Below are positions 1-8,401 of a DNA stretch of 64,000 nt, piece by piece (position 1 is the first letter of the stretch; each line of letters opens with the position of its first letter). The stretch comes from Roseiarcus sp963820795 (GTDB lineage Bacteria; Pseudomonadota; Alphaproteobacteria; Rhizobiales; Beijerinckiaceae), in the NCBI GenBank assembly GCA_963820795.1, contig CAWGBJ010000010.1:1-64000 (forward strand), given 5' to 3'. Made by a program: the position numbers and the translations under genes. The notes beneath the pieces were generated by a model. The model was not told where the DNA came from. It saw only the letters and a program-made list of their open reading frames with translations, and did no database searches.

Positions 1-164
1 ACTTCCTGCTGCTCCGAAGGAGCAGGTTCGTTGTTCAATCCCGGCCGGATTGCCTCGGAATTCACAGCGCGCCAATAGCGATGAACTTCCCCATCCTTCT
101 TGCAAATCGTGTGGCGCAAGTACATGCGCTATCTGAACCAGCGCAGGCCCCCGCGAAAATAGCC
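1..164. other. window edge without recognisable gene
   Basis: This stretch lies left of the first IS630 element. No reading frame with a convincing start or family signature is seen in it. It may be the tail of a gene or IS beyond the window edge. Confidence 0.4.
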
Positions 165-1405
165 TAGTCGCCCGCTTCAACCAATTTGAAAGGATTTGAT
201 GATTCGCTTTGTCGACGATGCGACGACGGAGGCGATCATGGCTGCGAAGGAGATTTCGGTAAAGAAGTATGTGGTGCGGTTGAGCGCGGATGAGCGCGAG
301 CAACTGGAAGCGCTGATTCGGAAAGGAAAGAGCCCGGCGCAGCGGCTGCTGAAGGCGCGGATATTGTTGAAGGCCGATGTCTCGGAAGCCGGCGAAGGCT
401 GGAGCGACAGCCGGATCATCAAGGCGTTGGAGACCAGCGCGTCCATGGTCTACCGGGTGCGCAAGCAACTGGTGGAAGAGGGCTTCGAGGCGGTGTTGAG
501 CCGCAAGCAACGCGCGACGCCGGCGGTTGCGCGGATTTTCGACGGCGAGAAGGAAGCCAAGCTGATTGCCCTGGCTTGTTCCAAACCGCCCAAGGGACGC
601 GCGCGCTGGACCTTGCGGTTGTTGGAGAACAAGGTCGTGGAACTCGGGATCGTCGATCGCGCCAGCGACTCGACGATCGGGCGTGCGCTTAAAAAAACAC
701 TCTCAAGCCCCATCGCCGACAGTGCTGGGTCATCCCGCCGAAGGCCAACAGCGCGTTCGTAGCCGCCATGGAGGACGTGCTGGCCGTCTACACGCGGCCA
801 CGCGATCCCGATTGCCCGCTGGTTTGCCTGGACGAGACCTCAAAGCAACTCATTGCCGAGACGCGCATGCCGATCCCGATGAAACCGGGACGCCCGGCCC
901 GTTGCGACTACGAGTACGAGCGCAACGGGACCGCCAACCTCTTCATGATGTTCGCGCCGCTCGAAGGCTGGCGCCACGTCAAGGTCACGGATCGCCACAC
1001 CGCCGTGGATTACGCTCACGTCTTGAAAGACTTGGCCGATACTCCACTTCTCCGACGCCAAGACCATCGTTCTGGTCCAGGACAATCTCAACATCCACAG
1101 CAAGGCTTCACTCTACGAAGCCTTTCCGGCCGCCGAAGCCAGGCGGCTGGTCGAGCGCTTCGAATGGCACTACACGCCAAAGCACGGCAGCTGGCTCGAT
1201 CTGGCGGAATCCGAACTCGGCGTCCTGTCGTCCCAGTGCCTCGATCGCCGCATCCCCGACAAACAAACCCTCATCGACGAAATCGCCGCCTGGGAGCACG
1301 ACCGCAATGCCAATCACACCAAGGCCAATTGGCACTTCACAACCCCCAACGCCCGCATCAAACTCAAGCACCTCTACCCGTCAATCTGAATGAATCGGGC
1401 GACTA
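165..1405 (+). mobile_element. IS630-family insertion sequence (copy 1), complete ends
   Basis: The element is bounded by 15-bp inverted repeats. The left end reads TAGTCGCCCGCTTCA from 165 and the right end is its complement with one mismatch, ending at 1405. Both ends carry the TA dinucleotide expected of IS630 target duplication. It encloses one transposase gene on the plus strand. The element looks structurally whole, but its transposase carries an inactivating insertion. Confidence 0.85.
199..1389 (+). pseudogene. IS630-family transposase, -1 slippery site plus a disabling frameshift
   Basis: This is a DDE transposase of the IS630/Tc1-mariner group. The N-terminal part (to about 690) is a helix-turn-helix region. 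The catalytic part carries the first Asp in LVCLDETSK, the second in VLVQDNLNIH and the Glu in GSWLDLAESEL. Frame 1 passes into the -1 frame at a run of seven A followed by C (691-698), exactly between the two domains, which fits the programmed frameshift known in many IS630 elements. A second change near 1044 is an extra C between the codons for DLADT and HFSDAK. It is not slippery and should inactivate this copy. The start at 199 follows AAAGGA; an in-frame ATG at 238 is an alternative. Confidence 0.85.
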
Positions 1406-1741
1406 GGTCGGTACTACACGCTCAAAACCGCCACACCGGCCGCCTAACTACTTGATCCGACTCACACTACCTCGCGCAAAATCACGAAACTCGTCCCCCA
1501 TTTGCGCAAGTTGGGCTAGACATCTCGTTTCCACGGGCAAACTCGACATCTCCGCGGCATCGGGCTAGAGCTGGATCGGGCAGAATCGTTTTCCGTCACC
1601 CGCCGGCTTGACCCGCGGGTCCATGGATCGCCGGGTCAAGCCAGGTCAAGCCCGGCGATGACGATCCGGATGGGTCAACCTGATCGGAACCCGCGCTAGC
1701 GTTCTGGAGCGCGGTTATGCCTGCGACTGTGGGGGCTAACG
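1406..1741. repeat. noncoding stretch; first part repeated near 7972
   Basis: No gene is seen here. About 110 bp from 1406 resemble 7972-8082, starting GGTCGGTACTACACGCTCAAA here and GGTCGGCACTACACGCTCAAA there, and both end near GCGCAAGTTGG. The two look like remnants of one dispersed repeat, perhaps the end of a lost insertion sequence. The rest (1550-1700) contains short repeats around the motif GGGTCAAGCC. Confidence 0.5.
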
Positions 1742-2191
1742 ATGAAGTTCGAACTCGAGTTTACTTACGACGGCACGCTCAAGCCGCCAGTTGATATCGG
1801 CGCTGGGCCGCTAGGAAACCGGCGCTTCTACGAAGTCGCTGGCGGGACGGTCGAGGGCAAACGGCTAAAAGGGAAAGTCCTGACAGGTGGAGGGCACTGG
1901 ATCCTTGTCGGACCGGACAGATTTGCGCGTCTCGAGGTGCAGGGTCAGCTCCTCACCGGTGATGGCGCTGCAATTTACGAACATTACACCGGCCTGCTGG
2001 AGCTGAACGAGAAGGTGATCGATGCGATCGCAAGCGGTGGGAGTACCGACTATGGCGATCAATACTTCCGAACCACGCCTCGGTTCGAGACCGGTGATCC
2101 GCGCTATGCATGGCTCAATCAAAGCCTCTTCGTGGCGGAGGGGAGGATTGCCCCCGGCAGGGTCGGGTACAAGGTATACCGAGTTCTCTGA
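1742..2191 (+). CDS. DUF3237 (UPF0311) family protein
   Basis: The 149-residue product matches the DUF3237 family over its length. It opens with a beta-strand FELEFTYDG, then a Gly-rich segment (VDIGAGPLGNRRFYEVAGG, EGKRLKGKVLTGGGHW). It ends with the family's typical close, YAWLNQSLFVAEGRI followed by a GxVxYxVYRV strand. The family forms a small beta-barrel of unknown enzymatic role and is often found near catabolic genes. There is no signal peptide or membrane segment. It stands alone between IS material and small unknown genes, so context does not help. Its full length suggests it is functional. Confidence 0.85.
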   Translation: MKFELEFTYDGTLKPPVDIGAGPLGNRRFYEVAGGTVEGKRLKGKVLTGGGHWILVGPDRFARLEVQGQLLTGDGAAIYEHYTGLLELNEKVIDAIASGGSTDYGDQYFRTTPRFETGDPRYAWLNQSLFVAEGRIAPGRVGYKVYRVL

Positions 2192-2420
2192 CCGACTGCG
2201 CTTGCAAGTCGCCTACGCGCGGACAGGTAACGGACATCTGGCCGCACGAGTCTCCAGACCTCGGCCGGCTCCGCTCCCGACTCGGCAAAGTTCAACCGAA
2301 TGTAGTTAAGCCTTAATCCGGCCACATGGATTGTGCATCCGCTTCGATCGCCAGACGATATCTCATTCCGCTGCGGGCGCGGAAATAGTGGATGACTTGG
2401 GCCGTTAGGGTGATTTAAAA

Positions 2421-2636
2421 ATGGCAAACATAAGTACTCAGGTCGACACGCTGGCGACGGGCTGGAATTCAAAAAAATCCGATTTTCCTGGGCCGACTCC
2501 AGAGGAGAGCGCTCGCTTGATGCGGGCGTTCTTTGGAATCAAAAACTCCGCCGCCCGCAAGGAGATAGTCAGTTTAATCGAGCAGGTGTCGCAAGCGCTT
2601 TCGGGTGTCGCAAGCGACGGCTCTATCCCATCTTAA
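2421..2636 (+). CDS. small conserved-like protein with regulator-type helix motif
   Basis: This 71-residue open frame is largely helical. The segment LMRAFFGIKNSAARKEIVSL resembles the C-terminal helix pair that follows the helix-turn-helix in many small alphaproteobacterial XRE-type regulators (x-R-A-F-x-x-I-x-x-x-x-x-R). No DNA-binding helix is present in this frame. It may be a truncated regulator or a free-standing small protein. A weak GGGTGA precedes the start. Function unknown. Confidence 0.45.
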   Translation: MANISTQVDTLATGWNSKKSDFPGPTPEESARLMRAFFGIKNSAARKEIVSLIEQVSQALSGVASDGSIPS

Positions 2637-2639
2637 TCG

Positions 2640-2855
2640 CTACCCGACCCCCATTGCCCTGAATTTCGCGACGGGGGCAGACGCGGGTGCCGAGTGACCC
2701 CACGACTGCGAGTGGTCCCGATCCGCGTACTCCTGCGCTTCGGCGATTGCCACATCAATCATGTAAGCAAGGACATTTTCCCCAATTGATGTAGCTAAGT
2801 TCCTGCAATTGCGGAGGCGTGCTTCAATCGACGCCAAAGCTTCTACCCGAGACAT
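2640..2855 (-). CDS. small hypothetical protein
   Basis: This 71-residue frame is preceded by a good ribosome-binding site (AGAGAGG, six bases before the ATG at 2855). The first two thirds are predicted alpha-helical (SRVEALASIEARLRNCRNLA) with an acidic/basic pattern; the tail is Ala/Pro-rich. I do not recognise a family. It faces the inverted repeat at 2904-2926, which could be its operator or an IS end. Confidence 0.45.
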   Translation of the reverse strand: MSRVEALASIEARLRNCRNLATSIGENVLAYMIDVAIAEAQEYADRDHSQSWGHSAPASAPVAKFRAMGVG

Positions 2856-2903
2856 CCGAACCTCTCTTTGCGTGTCGGAGTTAGCATTCCATAACTCACA
2901 TTA

Positions 2904-2926
2904 GTGTTAGTCAGCACAACTAACAC
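2904..2926. repeat. perfect 8-bp inverted repeat GTGTTAGT / ACTAACAC
   Basis: GTGTTAGT (2904-2911) and ACTAACAC (2919-2926) flank a 7-base spacer. It is followed by two near-copies of ACACATGTGGCGGGGCTA (about 2923-2940 and 2953-2971). Repeated end motifs are typical of IS21-family termini, so this may mark the left boundary of the decayed IS21. An operator for the small minus-strand gene is the alternative. Confidence 0.5.
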
Positions 2927-3231
2927 ATGTGGCGGGGCTAGCCTAGCGCAGAACACGTGTGGCGGGGCTAACGCAACTGCCGGTTGTAGATTCGGCCCAG
3001 CACCTCAACCAATTGCAAAGGCCAAAGGCACATGCGACACCGGCACCGTCACGGGCCTCCTGACTTGGCCAATAGTTCTCTCACTCGCGCAGCCAAGCAT
3101 CTTTGTGAAAGGCTGGCGCAACTCCTCCGTCCCGCCTACGTCGGCTTCGTCGTGGACTCCGGTCTTTTCATGCGGATGGAGGCGATGGGCCCGAAACCGG
3201 GTCTTCGCGGCGGAGATCGCGTTCGCCGCGG

Positions 3232-4056
3232 CTAGGGTCGTCCACGGCGCTTGAGGGTCGGTGGGATTGGCGTGGTCGACGAGAGCGATTTGGTGCGAGC
3301 AGATTCCGGGAGCAGGTCTGCGTGCTCGCGCAGGCGATAGCTGGCCCCCCAATCTGAATACGGCGGCTTGGTGAAGGAGGCGATCGAGAAGCGCAGTTGC
3401 GACGACGGGATCGACGAAGATCTCTCCCCATTCCGCGAAGCCGCGGTTTGAGGTAAGGATCATGGCGCCCTTTTCATATCGGTCATTGACGAGCTGGAAG
3501 AACAGGTTTCCGCCGCCAGGGGTGACCGGCGGGTATCCGATCTCGTCGACAATGAGCAGGGAGAAGCGGCAGAAGTACCGGATGCGATCGCGCAGCGCGC
3601 CGTCGCGTTCGGCCTTGGTGAGAGACGCGACGATGTCTGCGAGTGAGCTGAAGTAGACGCTCCGGCCGGCTTTGACCGCTTCGACGCCGAGGGCGAGGCT
3701 CAGATGCGTCTTGCCGGTTCCGGGCGCTCTATGAGATGCACAGCTTCGGCGCGATTGATGAACTGCAGTCCGGCGAGCGCCAGAATGCGGTTCTTGTCGA
3801 GCGAAGGCTGGAAGGCGAAGGCGAAGCCGATGAGAGTCTTGATCGCCGAGAGCTTGGCCATCTGGACGGCCATTTTGACGCGGCGGTTCTCCCGGATGGT
3901 GAGCTCTTCGGTCAGCAAAGCGTCGATGGCCTCAACAGCGCCGAGCTCGCCACGCTCGACGCCGCGCAGGGTGACGTCGAAGATTTCAAGGGCGCGCGGC
4001 ATCTTCAAAGCAACAAGGCTCGCCTTGACATGCTCGATGACAGCGGAGGCGCTCAT
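3232..4056 (-). pseudogene. istB: IS21 transposition helper ATPase IstB, two frameshifts
   Basis: Repairing two single-base changes gives about 274 codons, the usual IstB length. The N-terminal part (to about residue 105) is intact. One missing base near 3728 shifts the frame just before the Walker A motif GTGKTHLSLALG. The central part carries the Walker B strand LLIVDEIGY and the sensor-type motif MILTSNRGFAEWGE. An extra G in a G6 run near 3350 shifts the C-terminal ASYRLREHADLLPE segment. The start overlaps the istA stop (ATGA at 4053-4056), as is standard for IS21. IstB is an AAA+ protein that assists IstA. Confidence 0.85.
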
Positions 4057-5045
4057 CTCGTCCCTCCGAGAGCGGCAAGCCGTCGCCCCACAGCCGCGTA
4101 GAAGTCGAGCGCGCGCCGCGGCGCGTGGTCGCCCGCGCGCGTGAGCGTCGCAGGCTCGGAACTGGATGGGCGGCGTCGGGTGAAGTTGCCCGGCTCCTGG
4201 CGCGCCGGATCGAGCCGCTTCTCGCCGCGTCCCTCCAACGGCAGATGAGAGGCCACGAGCGCGCCGTCCTCGAAGATACGGATTTCGTCGGCCAACACGT
4301 ACACGTCGAAGACGCGCCGGCGTGTAGTGTCGGGCAATCTGTAGAGATTGCCGCCGACGCTCACCATGCCTTCATGCGAAGCTCGCCTCTCAAGGCGGAC
4401 CACCGACCGATAGGGCGAGCGGGGCAAAGCTTGCAACGCCGCCTTTTCTTCGGCGAAGGCCTCATTGACCACCCTTTGGGTCGTCGCGTGCACGCGCAGG
4501 TTGGCGACCGTATCGAGCCAACGGTGGAGCTGGTCGTTGAGATCCTCGAGATTGCGAAAGACGCCGCCGAGAAAGAGGTCCTTGCGGATGTAGCGGAACG
4601 GCCGCTCGACCTTGCCCTTTGTTTTTGCGCCATAGGGCCGGCAGGCGCGAGGCTAAAAGCCGTAATGACGGGCGAGGTCGACGAAAGCGCGATTGTAGAC
4701 GATGAGCCCGTCACTATCCTGCCCAATGACGGCGGTCTTCATTCGGTCGTACAGATCGTGCGCGGCGCGCCGCTGATCGCCTCCAGGGCGGCGATATGGC
4801 AACGAAGGACGCTCTGCAGATCCTGGTGAACGACGAAGCGCGCCCACATCAACCGGGAATAGCCGAGGACCATCGAGAACAGCCAGACGATGCGCCGGAC
4901 GCCCGGCTCATCGGTGAACTCGACCTCCAACCTGGCGAAATCAACCTGCGCCTGTTCGCCGGGCAGCGTCTCGAAGCGAGTTTCGTATCCCGCGCCGCTG
5001 GCGGGACGGAGATCGCGGACGACTTTTCGACTTTTCGTCTAAGGC
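4053..5045 (-). pseudogene. istA: IS21 transposase IstA, 5'-truncated with nonsense and frameshift
   Basis: The catalytic part of IstA is recognisable: QVDFARLEVEF with the first Asp, the stretch YSRLMWARFVVHQDLQSV, DLYDRMKTAVIGQDSDG, and KTKGKVERPFRYIR with the catalytic Glu. The C-terminal SH3-like part (MVSVGGNLYRLPDTTRRRV) follows. A frameshift lies near 4770, and a TAG replaces an expected Gln codon at 4653-4655. The N-terminal helix-turn-helix region is missing beyond about 5045. Confidence 0.8.
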
Positions 5046-5206
5046 ATTGATTTGCCTGCATCAGACCATCAATTCTGCGCAAGTTGGCCTGGAGGCGAGG
5101 AACGGCCAGAAAGCTAACGCCCCTTCGCTTCAAACCACCGCTCCTGCATTAAGCAGACAGCCTCCGAGATGTTTACGCCGTGGAAACGGCCTCAAACGTT
5201 TGGATT

Positions 5207-5893
5207 TCAGGCAGCCTCGAGCTCTTTCTCATGGCGGACCAAAGCCGGCTCTACAGTGAACAGCGGGGGCGGCGCGAATCGGGGCTCCAGCACCGAGCCG
5301 CGAATCCCCATTGCATTCCGGATCGCCCGCAAGGGACCCTCGCCTGTGTCGAACAGGCCGGCGAAACTCATCGTTTTCCCGATTCGGGTCGGTTTGCCGA
5401 TGATCTGCGGGTTGCAGCCGGCCGCCTTCAACATCCGGTACACCCGAGCATCGAAAACGGCGACCATCTGAGTCCATCCCGATAGTATCGCGACCTCCCC
5501 GATGCCAGCCAGCAATTCGCCGAACGCTGGGCTAACGCCGCCTTTGTGCCTTTCCGGCGCCTCCGAAACGAAGGTGCAAATCCTCGAAACTTCCCAGATC
5601 GTCGGGCTTTCGACGATCTCGTCATCGCGGAGCAAGAACGGAAATACGTCGCGCAGCATGTTCCGACCGATTGTCGGCAGCAAGCGCAGCGAACCTCGGT
5701 AATCGCCGGTGTCCGGGTCCAGCGAGAGGAGATACAAAGGACTTTCCTCGTCGAACTCGTCTCGCTCATAGCCGTTTTCGACCGAAACGTCCCATTTCAG
5801 TCGCTCAAAAAAAATCTCAGCGCGGTTGCGAAACATCGCTTCGATTTCCTCCGAGATATCTGTCTGGCGGGACCCTTCTACTACTCTGATCAA
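5207..5893 (-). CDS. luxI: LuxI-type acyl-homoserine-lactone synthase (orphan)
   Basis: The 228-residue protein has the conserved LuxI core: R, F and W of MFRNRAEIFFERLKW near residues 21-35, the two acidic residues in DEFDEESPLYLL, the Arg in GSLRLLPT, and E/R in IWEVSRI. These residues bind S-adenosylmethionine and the acyl-carrier substrate in the family. Its product would be an acyl-homoserine lactone quorum signal. The start is TTG at 5893, chosen because GGGAGG lies five bases upstream. No LuxR-type receptor gene is present in the window, so the signal must act through a receptor elsewhere or on neighbours. Confidence 0.9.
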   Translation of the reverse strand: MIRVVEGSRQTDISEEIEAMFRNRAEIFFERLKWDVSVENGYERDEFDEESPLYLLSLDPDTGDYRGSLRLLPTIGRNMLRDVFPFLLRDDEIVESPTIWEVSRICTFVSEAPERHKGGVSPAFGELLAGIGEVAILSGWTQMVAVFDARVYRMLKAAGCNPQIIGKPTRIGKTMSFAGLFDTGEGPLRAIRNAMGIRGSVLEPRFAPPPLFTVEPALVRHEKELEAA

Positions 5894-5921
5894 GTGTGCC
5901 TCCCATCGCTACGATAAAAAT

Positions 5922-5951
5922 GTTATACCCCAGCGCGCAAATCGGTTGCAA
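5922..5951 (-). promoter_or_regulatory. putative sigma70 promoter of the luxI gene
   Basis: On the minus strand TTGCAA (5951-5946) and TATAAC (5927-5922) are 18 bases apart and about 30 bases upstream of the TTG start. No convincing 20-bp lux box was seen overlapping it. Confidence 0.5.
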
Positions 5952-6873
5952 CCCGGTATAGTTGTCAGTAATCCCGCCATATATGTTAGTCACAATTGTC
6001 ACATTTATTTTGACGTCTGCGCGGGTATAATTCCACTAGCAATTGCAATAGCAACCGCATGGGGTGACATTGATGAAATTCAAATCGTGATGGGACGTAT
6101 CAAGATAAATTTTACTGTTAAAAATGACAATCCGAGGATTTCTGCAATGTAATTGTAAGTCTTTCTCCATCAGACCAGATCAGGCGGTGCAACTCGTTCT
6201 GGAAGGTTTTACGTCTGGCCGAGGAAGCGCGGAAATCTTTCGACATGGCGTCAACAGTCAATAATAATACGATATTCAACTTGGTACCGCGAGCTTTTTG
6301 TACTTCTATCATTCCTCATATGAGCGATTGATTGTAAACGAAACGATATAGACCCAGTCCTTCCTTCATATTATCGAATAGAAGGTCCCTTCTGACCAAT
6401 ATTCATGCCGCCATTGGCGTCCTCTAAGAACGCTATCACTGCCGCGTTCTCGGTAACCAATTCGTTCCAGTTGAAGGGGATCACCGCCAGTCGCCAGCGC
6501 TTGGTCACCGGATCAATTTTTATATATTGCTTTTCGCAATATTAAACTGCCAGTTTACAGAATAGGTTGCGGTGCCTGTCCTTTCGCCATCCTAATGTCG
6601 GGGGATAGGACAAAGGCCCAGATCCGCCGCTAGTGTTCTAAAGCGTCTCTTGAATGGCTAGTCTTCTCCGCTAAATATGGCCTGCGCCAGCTTTCGGCCG
6701 CGTCGTCAATATTTAACTTCGACAAGCATTCCTGAGGCTGCATGACCGTCGCCCCGGGCTCAGGCTCGCAACGTTTTGTAGGATGAAGGATTGTCAAGAA
6801 TTAAAACTTGAGCAGCCTCAATTGCGCCCCAAAAATCACGTCCCATTAAGGAAGCCGCCGTCACAGACAATGC
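5952..6873. other. AT-richer stretch without convincing gene
   Basis: Base composition is clearly more AT-rich than the surroundings. Two short frames exist (5826-6152 plus, 6118-6312 minus), but neither has a family signature, a good ribosome-binding site or normal codon usage. The stretch probably marks transferred or decayed DNA between luxI and IS remnants. Confidence 0.4.
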
Positions 6874-7000
6874 TCAGGCGCGGTTCTTGAAGCGCCAACT
6901 TTTGTTGCCGGTCTCGAAGATGTCGCAAGTGGTGGGTCGGGCGGTCGAGCAGCGCGGTCGTCATTTTTGGATCTCGACGAGGCTCTTCGCCGAGGCGAGG
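6874..7000 (-). pseudogene. istB: 3' remnant of a second IS21 istB
   Basis: On the minus strand the segment encodes DPKMTTALLDRPTHH and, one frame over, DIFETGNKSWRFKNRA followed by a stop at 6874-6876. This is the characteristic C-terminus of IstB proteins from a different IS21 subgroup than the copy at 3232-4056. Only the last 40 codons or so survive, with one frameshift. Confidence 0.65.
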
Positions 7001-7071
7001 TTGGACGCGAAAAGGCGAAAAGGCCGGAATTGGTGTTAGACGTTTGAGCGCCTTCGCCAAATCGAGGTTCA

Positions 7072-7480
7072 ATGATGGAGCAGCAACGCGCTCCGATCCT
7101 GGCAATCGTCCCTCCGCCGGCTCAGTTTGCGCAGGCTTTCATGGCCGGGACTTGGCATCGATCGGCTCCTCCCATGGCTGGCCGGTTGGACGGAAATGGA
7201 AGGCGGACGCTGGGTCGGATGGCCTTTTGCCGCTGTGAGCGTCACGCTATCGTTCTTGGCCTCGAGGCGCTTCGTATTCCGGCGCGCGACCCTCAACCCC
7301 GCCGGAAGTTCCTGCGCAGCTTGTCGTCGACGGCGCGCACGCGTGGTCGCGCAATCCAACGTACCTGGCGCTTGCCGCGATCTTCGCTAGGCGTCGCGCT
7401 TGGCCTCGGTGAAGTCCCCGCTTTGCTAAGGTTGACGCGGAGGCCCGGGTCGATCCGAAGGCGGCCGTGACCTCGACTTC
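7072..7480 (+). pseudogene. decayed isoprenylcysteine methyltransferase-like membrane protein
   Basis: Pieces in three frames add up to one protein of the bacterial ICMT-like family. They are a PPPAQFAQAF start, GLGIDRLLPWLAGW plus a membrane helix WPFAAVSVTLSFLASRRF, then PPEVPAQLVVDGAHAWSRNP running into TYLALAAIFA, and GVALGLGEVPALLRL. The RNPTYLALA stretch matches the RNPMYxGL signature of this S-adenosylmethionine-dependent integral membrane family. At least three frame changes show it is dead or badly sequenced. Confidence 0.65.
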
Positions 7481-8401
7481 GTTCATCGCCAATTCCTCTG
7501 TACTTTCGCCAAGGGCTGAATCTTCCGATAGGTCATCGCCCCGGCGATGATTCGTCCCTGCCCCGCTTTGGCGTCGATCACCAACTCGCGGCTCGGCGCA
7601 GCCGGGCCGCGTTTGTTATTCGTGGGCTCATTTCGCGGTCTTAAGGATATCTGCCGCTTTCTCGTGTATTCGTAATCCAATTTCGCGCTTCGGCTTGCGT
7701 TTTGGAGCCATCGATCCGCGATTGTCTCCCGCCGGAGAGCGTGAGACCCATGTACCAACCAGGCCTGCCGGTTGGCCTGCATCGCATCGAATTTGGCTTT
7801 AGGCTTAACCCAACTTGCGCAGAATCGGGGGGGTCGGCGTAGGCAAATCAGTGGTTAGACAAAAAGCCGGCACTACATTTCCTCGTAAGGAACGCTGAAA
7901 CCGGGGAATTCTTGGACACGAAGCGTGCCCGCGCACGAACGACACGCGTGACATTATCCGTCAATACCCCAGGTCGGCACTACACGCTCAAATCCGCGGT
8001 ACCCACCCTCCAACTACTCGATCTGACTTGCACCACCTTCAGCAAAATCGCGAAGTCTGCCCCCAAACCGCGCAAGTTGGGGTCAACTCTGGCGACAATC
8101 TCATTATGGGACCGATAGCCAAGGGTGCCAGAGCGAAATCCCGCCCCTAAGCTCAAATCCACCCCCTCATTTATGTTAGTTGCCGCGGTCCAGCAACCAC
8201 GGCTACCTAGCAGCACCCGCGCCTCCCCCGTTCACATTGCGCGGCATCCCGGCGCCTGATTCTGCACCCGTTTCACTGCGCGCGGCTCGGCCCCGCACCG
8301 CCCGCCCCGGTGTGGGGCCTTTTTGTGACATATCGCGCTTTCGCCGCGCTCCAACCTCTTGACCCAGCGCTCGCGCCGATCCGGTGGGCCTACTATGCTT
8401 A
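7481..8401. other. remnant-rich stretch without intact gene
   Basis: Around 7810-7826 the minus strand carries ATTCTGCGCAAGTTGG, which is also found at 5072-5087. The block 7972-8082 is related to 1406-1513. A 99-codon minus frame (7483-7782) has no recognisable domain. The stretch looks like layered IS debris ending at the ISAzo13 element. Confidence 0.45.

Larger units (their letters stand above)
2904..5045 (-). mobile_element. decayed IS21-family element
   Basis: The region carries istA and istB in the normal overlapping order on the minus strand. istA lacks its 5' part and both genes are disrupted. The left boundary is inferred from repeats at 2904-2973. No matching terminus was found on the right, where istA sequence stops near 5045. 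Confidence 0.65.
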
